Shown in pieces: positions 18,373-28,500 of a DNA stretch of 64,000 bases (positions within the stretch are counted from its first letter, which is position 1; each line of letters begins with the position of its first letter). Source of the stretch: UBA1181 sp963631545 (GTDB lineage Bacteria; Bacteroidota; Bacteroidia; Bacteroidales; Paludibacteraceae); contig CAVGRN010000007.1 in the NCBI GenBank assembly GCA_963631545.1, positions 1 through 64,000 on the forward strand, given 5' to 3'. The notes below the pieces were generated by a model that saw nothing but the letters and a program-made list of their open reading frames with translations, had not been told where the DNA came from and made no database searches. The position numbers were made by a program, and so were the translations under genes.

Positions 18373-19383
18373 CTACCGCATTTGCAAAAGCGCAGACAAA
18401 TCGTCCTCGCTCATCTGCATCACCTCCGCCACCTCCCTCATCGACATACCCGATTGAAGCAACGACTGCGCCGCTGTGCGGATAACCGCATTCTTCTGTT
18501 CTATCTGCTTATCTTTCTGCTCCATTTGCTTACCCATCTGTTCCATTTTCCTATCCATCTGTTCCATTTTCCTATCCAACTGCCCCATTTTCCTATCCAT
18601 CTGCTCTATCTGCTTTTTCTTCTCCAAAAGCTGGGTATCGCGGTCTTCAATCTCCGACAGGAATTCTTCCTCCACTTCCATCTGCACGCGGACCTCTGGA
18701 TCAACAGAGGCCAACACAAGACGGTCGTAGATGCAGTTCAAATCGGGGTCGTTCTTGTAATAATCCGCATCAACGGAGATGTGCCGCAAATCCTTTCCAT
18801 ATACTAACGTCTGGTCGAATATGCTGAGCAACTGCTCCAACCGGTTGCTGACGTGGCCGTGCAGCAACGGAATCTGAACGATTATGCTGTCGTGCGTCAG
18901 GCTGTCCACAAATGAGTTGGGCAAGCCTTTTTTCACCTCGTTCCCATCATAGTCCAAGAAACGGCGGTCAACGTACAAAATCGGCGTCTCAATGTCGCCC
19001 ACCCGATGGCCCAACAGATAAACCGACACCATCGGAAGGGCATTGCCCTTGTCGGGTCCTTCCGACTTTATGTTCCCCTTGTCGGAATACTGACGTCCAA
19101 GGTACTGGCGGAAGCGGAGCGTCTCCGACGGCAGCCACGTCTTCTGCAGCTCAATAAGCACCAGACGCTCCGTGCCATCCTCCTCCCGCACCTTCGCGCC
19201 AAAGTCGATGCGGAAATAAGAGATGTCCGTCCGGCCCGTGTTGGAGTACTCGTTTCGGCGACGGTCTAATGACAAGACTGGCTTCTTGAGCATAGCCGAC
19301 AACAAGATCTTCGCCACGCGGTCGTCCTCCATCAGATACTTGAAGACACTGTCATAAATCGGGTTTACAAGGGTTACTCTCAT
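18373..19383 (-). CDS. Rpn-family PD-(D/E)XK nuclease (putative transposase-like)
   Basis: The N-terminal 230 residues match the Rpn / PDDEXK_2 family: the opening NPIYDSVFKYLM, the Asp in TDISYFRIDF and the VLIELQK core (E-x-Q). Family members are DNA nucleases that promote RecA-independent recombination and are often annotated as transposases. Residues of about 240-305 form a coiled coil of heptads such as RKMEQMD. A short helical end (SMREVAEVMQMSEDDLSALLQ) resembles the C-terminus of many Rpn proteins. No terminal inverted repeats or target duplications were noticed, so it is not clearly a mobile element. It sits alone between two giant surface-protein genes with its own promoter. Confidence 0.9.
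   Translation of the reverse strand: MRVTLVNPIYDSVFKYLMEDDRVAKILLSAMLKKPVLSLDRRRNEYSNTGRTDISYFRIDFGAKVREEDGTERLVLIELQKTWLPSETLRFRQYLGRQYSDKGNIKSEGPDKGNALPMVSVYLLGHRVGDIETPILYVDRRFLDYDGNEVKKGLPNSFVDSLTHDSIIVQIPLLHGHVSNRLEQLLSIFDQTLVYGKDLRHISVDADYYKNDPDLNCIYDRLVLASVDPEVRVQMEVEEEFLSEIEDRDTQLLEKKKQIEQMDRKMGQLDRKMEQMDRKMEQMGKQMEQKDKQIEQKNAVIRTAAQSLLQSGMSMREVAEVMQMSEDDLSALLQMR
18497..18616 (-). repeat. Tandem 21-base repeats coding coiled-coil heptads
   Basis: About five near-identical 21-base units encode consecutive heptads (RKMGQLD, RKMEQMD, RKMEQMG, KQMEQKD, KQIEQKN). Perfect in-frame units of this kind can gain or lose copies by slippage without breaking the frame, changing coiled-coil length. 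Confidence 0.85.
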
Positions 19384-19416
19384 AATTCATCATTTTAGGC
19401 AAACAAAATACGTGGG

Positions 19417-19424
19417 CAAAAGTA
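19417..19424 (-). promoter_or_regulatory. -7 box of the Rpn gene
   Basis: Minus-strand TACTTTTG matches TAnnTTTG and lies 33 bases before the Rpn start codon. No clear -33 box is seen. Confidence 0.6.
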
Positions 19425-19448
19425 AACGAAATTTCGATAGGAAACAAT

Positions 19449-19483
19449 TAAGTCCGTGGCACGAAGTTCATGCCACGGACTTA
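19449..19483 (-). terminator. Hairpin after the giant LamG protein gene
   Basis: A perfect 13-base inverted repeat (19449-19461 with 19471-19483, nine-base loop) lies 23 bases past the stop of the 3255-residue gene. The T-run after it on the minus strand is weak, so termination may be partial or factor-assisted. Confidence 0.65.
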
Positions 19484-19505
19484 ACCTTATTAGCTTCCCA
19501 AAAAT

Positions 19506-22500
19506 CTACTTCATCACTCTGCGGATAACCTGCTGGCCATCTGCGAGTTCGATCACTGCGAAGTAAACACCCGATGCGTAATGCGACATATCGAAGGTGA
19601 ACGTACCCACAGCATTCTCACACGATTGTTCTGTCAGAACACGGCCGTAAACATCCGTCAAACGAATTGCCTCAACACCCGTTTCCGCTTCCACATAAAG
19701 TGTATGCTCAACATTGGTTGGGAACACACGAAGCGCAAGAGCAGAAACCTCCGACACAGAAGTCGAAGCGAGGTTAATCTCGTATGGGTTTTCAAGAGTT
19801 CCGAGCATTGCATCATCCTCATAGAGGATTTTCTTTGGCACTGGCAAGAACTTGTCGCCATACTCCACCATAAAGAGGATGGAATCGCTACTTCCCTCTC
19901 CTGCAATGGTGAGGAACACAAGCGCAGACTCTTCGTCCGAGCGACCAACAGCACGGCACTCTTCGCCAACAAGGGCTGCGACCTCAGCACCACGCACTTT
20001 CTCCGTACCATTCTTCACAACCGCGATAATCGTCATATTGTTTGGATACTTATTATCGGCAACCGGCGTATAATTGAATGCAGTAGCCGCACGCAAAGAA
20101 CCACTTAACAATGCAAATTTGTTGCTTGGGTAGGTAAACGTAAGCGTATCCTTGGCAAAACTCTTATACATATAGCCCTTACCCGGGGTCATTGCGGTAA
20201 GTGAGCCAACCCACTCGAAGCCACTGTAAATAGCAAAGCCTTCGCTACTCTTCACCACATCTCCACTCGTAGGGTTCAATCCTGCAAAAGCATCGTCCAA
20301 CGTGAGGCGATAAGTTGGTGTGTAACCAATCCAGTTCCAGTTTGGAACCACCGTAATCGGACAAGTGGTTGGGTCAATTTTCTCACCGAGGAGCGTCCAA
20401 TTGGTATCTTCATTCACCTTAACCTTATACATCTTGGTATTAGACATTTCGTTGAGTTTTCCAACAAACAGTCCGTTATAAGTTACAGCAAATGAGGTCT
20501 TACCCTTCACCATACTGAGATTGTCTGACACGCTCTTCATCACGTTTGAAACAGACTTGTCTGATGGAGCAACACTCATTGAAATCCAGTTCCAACCTGC
20601 TTCCAAATGCGTGCTTTGCTCTTGTAAAGCAGTAGTAGAAAGTTCAATAGGCTTGTCAATAGAACCATAGATGGTATTGCTACTGAAACTTACGCTCTCC
20701 GAACTTTGGCAAACAAAGGTTACACCCGTGCTTGCATCCCAGATACGGAATTGAACATCCTTCTTCGCCATATCAGCGTTGCCGTAGACATCCATCATCA
20801 CATAGTACGAATCGTAGCGTTTGAAGTAGGATGGAGACGTGATGCCAACACATTTATCATCGATAAAGGCTGCCACAAGGTCGTTTTCATCCTCGCTATA
20901 CTGTCCGTCAACTTTGATAGTTGCCACCACGTTCATATTCAACTCGTACGCAGAAGGATCAACCTCCCATTCAGGACGAACGCCCGTTACTTTGAGCGAG
21001 AGGTCAAGACGGTCGGTCAACGAATCCTCGCCCACCAACAAGACTGCAGCCTCGTAGTAGCCGATTGGCGTTGAATTGAGGACTGTAAAGTTGAGGGTCT
21101 TAGAAGAAAGCGCGCTCAATGTTCCGCTCTCCTTGTCAACAGAAAGCCATGAAGGCATATCGGAGATATACCAAGTTTTAGATGAACCACCATTGTTGGA
21201 CACTGCCACAGAGAAGTCTGTCTCCTCTCCACTCTCCTGCTCTAACGAGAGTGCATCGTCAGCCCAAACCAAAGTGTTCTTGTTCATATAGGCCGTCCAA
21301 GTGATTGGGTTGCCATAGTTGCCGTTGAGATCCTGCACACGTTTCACAGTGAACTCCAATGTGCAGCCGTCCACACGGTAGGCACTTTCCGTAACGTCGA
21401 TAACGATCTTCGTGTCGGATGCGGTGTATGTGAATGCCACACTCTCCTTTTGTTTCACTGCCGTGAGGGCTGGTGCTTGCTCGGTGTAAGCGGCAATGCC
21501 CGTCGCTTGTTTGCCGTTGATCAAGTCGATGGCAGAACCGATGGTTACCGTCTGGTTGTAAATATCCGTGGAATCTGCCTCAAATGGGTAGTAAGCCATA
21601 AGTCCTTCCTCGTCTTTCGACAAGCGACTGTAAGCGTTCTCACGGATTACGTCTGCCGAGCGGACTGCCTTCCAGTAGCGGAACTCATCCATCTGACCCA
21701 CAAAGCCTGCGCCCAACAAGAGATTCGAGCCTGCGAATGCTGGAACATTTGACGCGGCGAATTGGTAAGCCAACGTACCATCGATGTAGACAGCGGCATT
21801 GCCATTGCGAAGCACATTAAGTGCAAAGTGATGCCATACACCCTCCAAAACGTTGGCGGATGAGAGTGTGTAGGTGTCATCGGCAGTGGTGAGGGTCAAA
21901 GCACCGGTTTCGGTGAAGTCGACACTCAACTTATTGCTGCTGACAAGGCGGAAGAGGTTGGCAGACTTCGTCTCCGTTCCTCTGAACCACAACTCTACCA
22001 AGTAGTTGTCGTCCGTCTTGGCAGGACATTCTGAAATGTTAATGTTCAACGTATCTGAGCCAGAGAACTCAACCGCATAATTGCCTGTATTGTTGAACCA
22101 GCTATCAACTGGAGCGGAGAGGTGACGGCTGCGAGCCTTGTCCGTGAGGAGTTGCCCCTTACCCTCGTTCATTGGCCAATATCCAATCAAGCCAGAGGTT
22201 GACGCATACTTACCTCTATACATCTGCGATTTTGCCGATGCGAATGGACGATACTCATTCCAAAGGGTCAACTCGTGCATGTAACCCTCCATACCATTGC
22301 CCACGGCAAGGGTTGACGAGGTAGTTGCGATTGGCAACATCTTACCTGAGAAGAGCTGCACGTCTAATGCATCGTAAGCGTAGTTGGCAGATACATAGCA
22401 AGTATCGCCATCCCCTTTCTGAACGGAAACAGAGAGGTAAGTCCAATAGTTCTGGCGAATCGTGTCGGCAGAAACAATCTTTTCTCCGTTAGAAGAAACC

Positions 22501-25500
22501 ACCAACTTGTGATCATCGTTGATAGCGATTTCGAGCGAACCCTTGCCCCAACTGAAGAGCGTTCCCGGCTTCGTGTAGTTGAGCCAAGTCTCAAGGGTGA
22601 AGTCGCCGCTGCCACAGTATACCGGAACTTCAGTCTTCGCCTCAGTGCCTTGCATCTTGTAGGCAGTCTCGTGCGTTACAATATAGTCGTTCAGCACGCC
22701 ACGCACTTGGATGTTCTCGTTCTTGGTAAGAACGCCCGTCTTGATTGGTTCGTTGAAGACAACGTAGACATCGTCTCCATCGTTCAGAATTCCGTTTGAC
22801 GGACTTGGTGTACCCAACGCCATTGGCTCAGACTGATCTTTCACCACGGTGATTTCATCACTATAAGCGTAGATATTGTCTGTTCCGTATTTGCAGACGG
22901 TTGCCGCACGGAAGAGGTACGTCTGATCATAGAACGAAACGCTATTCACATTAAATGGATAGTTGAACGAAGCGGTCGTGATGACGGAATCCGTCTTCTC
23001 CGCTTTCTTGACGGAATCATTCAATGCAAAGGATTTCGCCAAATTCCAGTCGTTCTCACCGACTGCCTTGTATTGAAGGTAAATCTTGCCGAATCCGCCA
23101 TAGGTTCGGTCGAAATCTTTCACCTTCAAAATCAACTCATCCTCATTGGTGTTGATAGTGGTCTTGTCGATCTGCAACGTGATTGGCGAGCAACCAGGAT
23201 TGAAGTGTGCAGAGATGTAGACCGTATCTGAGATCAAATCAATGTTGCCGGTCTCGTCGTTCTGGCACATAGAGGCGATGACAACGCTGATAGAGTCGTA
23301 GTCCACCACATCCAACTGAGTTTGTTTCACTTGGAGTTTCTTCTGCGTGATTTCGCCAGCCCTCAAAAGGATGGTTCGAGGCGAATTGGTAATAGACGCT
23401 CCATCCACCAAAACATTCGCACCTTTAGCGTTAACAGCCTTCAGATAATAGTAGCCATCCTCCAAAATATCCGAATTGTTGTAGAGATTCAAAGTGTAGT
23501 TAGCCGCAGAACCGCTTGGCACATCAGAGATGACCGGTGTCTCGCAACTGATTTCCGGACTTTCAATTTTCATCGTGGCTTGAGCAAGTGTGTGCTTGCC
23601 TGGCTCATAGTAGCGAGTGAGTTTCTCGCCCTCGTAAGGACAGGAAGTCTGGCCAGCGCGAGTGTAGAAGATAGGGCCGAAACCATCTGGCGCATTGTAG
23701 ATATCCACAGAAAGGGCATCATCATCGCCAGTTTCCACCAATTCGTAAGAAACAGTCTGGCAGTCCTCCGTCGTCTTGGTATCAGATGTGCTGTAATCCA
23801 CAGTCGTCTCTACCTTCACATCTATATCCATTCCCAATCCAATAATCTCGTAACCAGAACCAATGCCCACCATCAAAGAGGTCTGCACACCGAGTTCCTT
23901 CACCTTCGTAACACTTGAGCAGTTTTGAGTGGATGATCCATATTTCGAACCTGCATCAAATGATTTGTTGACAATCAAGAAGGAGTCTTGTCCCTCGATG
24001 GCTCTCACCTTGGCACGCTCGTTGGCCGCCAACTGTTTCTTCCAAAGTTCGATTTGTTGGTTGTACCAAAGAACAGTGTCACTATACATACCATCAGTTG
24101 ACACACTCTCTGGAAGAACTATCATATAACTTGGACCTTCGAAGCAATTCTTGCCATCAACCATCTTGGTCTGCGCATTACTGCCCCAAACGGATTTATC
24201 CGTATTGCTAGTACCGAAATACTCACTATCTTGACCCCACTTGGTGAGATAGAGGATATGTCCCGTTTCGTTCTTCAACTTGGTATCTTTGTAAGAATTG
24301 TAGACATCACCTTTGACGGTGGTCAGACAATTGTTACGCAAACTTTCCAAATTAGGAATCAAAGTATTTTCAATGTATGTCTGCGTGTAAAGAAATTCCG
24401 TTTTGTAAGACTCAGACACGTTCAAGCCTTCGTCCAAAGCGATGGAATAATTGTCTGCTGTGTCTTTCTGAATAGTTACCTTTCTCGCCTTACCGAACAC
24501 TTGGTTGGTAGACCATCCGATGAAGACATCACCGCCCTCGCCCACATAGTCTTCCGCATCCGAGGTGCTGATGGCATTGGTAACCGTCATCGTCGTTGAT
24601 TGTGACTCCGACTTATTTTGGGTAGCCGTCAAAACGGTGTTAGTCGATGCTTCAATGCCCGTCCAGGAACTCACCGTCTTCGTTAAGACTATAGCACCCA
24701 CACCTGCACCCGAATAGGTCTCAATATTCGACGAAAAGGTATTTACAGTGCTGATCTCCGTTCCCTCCGTCGCATAGAAGTTCGTTGCCTCTTCAACGGT
24801 TATAACAGAACCATCCTCCAAAGTGGCAAATGAATTGCTACCGGCAGGGTCGCGCAAGATATAGTAGACCTTGTCTGGACCAGCCGTTACAAAGTTGTTA
24901 CCTGTTGGAAGTCCACCAAGGATGATTCCGTCCAAACCATTGCCCCAATTATAAATCCGGTTATTCATCTCGTATGTGATATTCAACCGTCTTGTGTATG
25001 GACTGGTGATCTGAGGGAATGTAGCCTTGAAGGCGTAGACTGCCTTACCCGTTACGGAATCCAACGTTACGGTGTTGTCTGCCAATTGCTCGACATCTCC
25101 TGTCTTCACCCACACGGAGTCGCCTTTGTTACCTGCAACTTTCACGCTGTCTCCAACGACGTTCAGAATTTGCTGCGCACCCAACTCGTTGGACAAGGTA
25201 ACCGTCACGCCACGCATAGGCACTTTGTCGACAGAGTCAGCCAAACCAGCTTTCACTTTGTCATAGTTCACAAAACGCTCATAGCCGAAAAGGTTGAGTG
25301 TGTAGGTGTTGTTTTGCGTGAAGACAGGATACCCCATCGTGTAGGTCGTGTCTGCGCCGATCAACGCCACAGTGTCCTTCTTCTGCGTGATTGGGTCTTT
25401 GTAGATATAGGTATTGTCGCCAAACAAACCATCCTTGTGGTTCCCGTCTGTAACCTCCAAGGTTGGAGTAGTGTGTGCCACGACGTCCAATGCATGGATA

Positions 25501-28500
25501 TACTCCACATATCCGTAGTGTGTGCTGTCAATTAAGGCAGAATCTTTCAGCACATTGTTCAGATTGGCAGATGCCAACGCTGGTGCCGAGTAGTCGGATG
25601 CCGAGAATTGGAAATCAGGGTTGTTGACCAGTCGAATGCTCGAAATGGTGTAATCCAATGGTGGAAGCGCAACGGCAAACTCGCCCGTAACGGAATCCGT
25701 CAGGATCGTGATATATTGTGCATCCGTACCCGAATCAAACTTACCCGTAGTTGTCACACTCTTCACCGAGTCGATTGGAGAGGCAAAGGTGCGGATAGAG
25801 TCTTTTGTATTCAACTGATACAAATCGCTGGCCTTCAACTTAATCTCAGCCCTACCGATGTTCGCCTTAGAGAGGTTGAAACCGTGAGGTTTCTCGCCTT
25901 CGACATCACCTCCCACCACTTTACCTACCACGGTAACCAAAGTGTTATCATAGAAGGTGAGGTCAGTTACAGGGTTTTCAAAAACCTCTTTTTTACCTCT
26001 TCCGAAAGCGTCTTCTGGATAACGGCCGTTATTCACGAATGTGTGGTTGGACTTTTTCACCTGGATGTAGTGTTCGCCAATCGGAACACTGATGGTGTAC
26101 TCGCCATTCTCATCGCTTGTTACCAAATCACCGTCGCCTGTGGTGCAAGCCACCCCGTCGACATAGAAATTACATCCCTGTACTGGTACAGTAGTGTTCT
26201 CGTAGTAGACCACGCCCGACACATCGAAACTTGAGTTATCCGTAAAGTCTACATTGTTGTGGTTGCTGGCGTTGTCGTTGAAGTAGAGCGTTTTCTCAGT
26301 AGGAGAGAACTTATGCACGCCCAAACTTGGCATAATGGTGTAACTCTCACCTTCTCCCACGTATGGGAGGTTGTTCATAAGGTAGGAACCATCCACATCG
26401 GTGTAGGCTTTGAATGCCAGTTGGTCGATGGTTGGCACCTCATTGTTATTCGCATCCGATTTCTTGGCAATGTTCTCCATATAGATATGCCGCCCGTTGT
26501 ACTTTCCATTTTCATTGGAAAGGTCTACCGCCAAATTGTCGATATCTTCGTCAAAACGATAGTAGCCAGACAAGCCAGCCTCCGAACCGTTCAAGTATCT
26601 ATCATAGTTTTGGGCGACCGTGGCAGAGTCTAAGGTAACACTCCAGAAACGTAGCTCATCCAAGAAAAATGTCGGATATTGGGTGGTAGTGCCTTGCACA
26701 TCAGCTGCGCCGATTGTCAAGTTGCCTATTTTGTTCGTGGTCTTTACCGTCTTTACAGAATCCACTGCTACGGTAGTGTTACTGATTATTTGGAACAGAT
26801 CCACTGGTTTTCCGTTCACATACGCTGCTGCACAGGTCGGCGAGTAGGTAAACGTGTAGTGAGTGTAGTTACCATCAATGTCAATGTTGTTGGACGATGG
26901 GCGCACAAAGAAAGATGTGCCGTTCCAATTGACATAGACGCAATCACCTTCCGTATAGATGCTGAAGTTTGTACCGTCTATGATCTTGGTTTTTGTCCTG
27001 CCATTGACACTCTTCATATCCCTCAAATAGAACTGGATAGAGCCGTTTTCGCCCAGCATTCTCTGCACGAGGGAATCTTTAATCACTGCCGTGGTTTTAG
27101 ATGTTCCATCAAAATGCAACGCACGGTTCACCATAGCAGAGCCACCTTGCGCATAGACGCAGACATCTTTTACTGCCTGCTTGCTGCTGCCATAGGTTAC
27201 ACTACCCGAAACCACACCGTAGGGTTGCGAGAAGCCTATGTCCATCAACGTGCTGGACGGACTTGCCACTTCTCTGCCCGATGAATCTTTACACGTCTGG
27301 ATGCCATCTACTTTATAATCATAATAAACACCCGACTCACCGGACTGGTCGTCATACCGATACTGACTATTCATATTCAAATACTCCACCGTGGCAATGT
27401 TTTCCCATACCTGCTCAGATGAGTTACGCGCCTTACGACCTAAATTGAAATAGGCAAAATTTTGTGTGCCTTCATCCAAAGTCCATACAATAGACGTGCG
27501 TCCCTTGTAGTAACCCTTCGACACATCCAAAGACAAGATTGTGCCGTCCTCCGCATTGGGATTTACAATTGTTACAGATTTCTTCAAGGTACTATTCACC
27601 TCTTTCCCATCATATTTCACTTTTAGAGTGAATGTATAAGGGACACATGCCTGGATTCCCGTTACTGTGAATGAAGTCGTATCAGCCGATGGGTTTGACA
27701 AGTTAGGTATAGCTGGAGAACTTACAAGTTCATATTGCACACCCTCAGGCCAAATTCCACCTGTTTTCCTTTTCCAGTTTAAAACAAAACTCTTCTTGTC
27801 CGCCCCTACTGAAGCCGTAAGTTGATCAATCTCTTGAAAGTTTGTATTGACATTCAAGCTACTTAAATAATAATAATCATTCCATGAACTATGTTTTTGT
27901 CTTATCCTGTAATAAAAAGTTTTATTACCTTGCCCATACACGTCACTAAAATTATCCGTGTAAGAACAGGATGAAGTTTCAGAATCATCTTTTTTAGTCC
28001 ATTTTAAGGCAGAATACGCAATTTCTTGCGACACAAGATTTTGTGTGAAAATACTATCCGTAGCACGCTGTAGAACAAAGTCAGATTCGTCTTTTTCACG
28101 CCCGGCAATAGTACTTCGCTCAAAATCACAAACACATTTGTTTGTTCCATCTGTAGCGTAACTAACATCAATAGTATTCTTAACAAACATTGGGAGATAT
28201 AATGTATACCAACCCGATTCAATTGTTGGAATTGTCGGAATATTCAACCAATTACGCGTTTCAACTGGATAATTTTTCCTAACCTGATACAGAATTTTTG
28301 TTGCACCAGTGTTTTCTGAAAGCATCTGTGAATACGTCAAATTTTTGTATGTCGTTTTTTTTGTATGACTTGATTTAAATGTAGTCCACCCTGTTTCAGA
28401 CACCGTTTCATTTTTCGTACCCGCATTTTTCACCACCTTCGTATTTATTTCACTGCAATTAGTATTGCCAGTTATGGTGTACTGATGTTGGTCTTCTCCA

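Noticed and set aside
18497..18616. Short regular repeats considered as a CRISPR array
   Set aside because: The units are contiguous, 21 bases long, in frame and encode heptads. There are no spacers and no cas genes.
18373..19383. Rpn gene considered as an insertion sequence
   Set aside because: No terminal inverted repeats or target-site duplications were seen around it.
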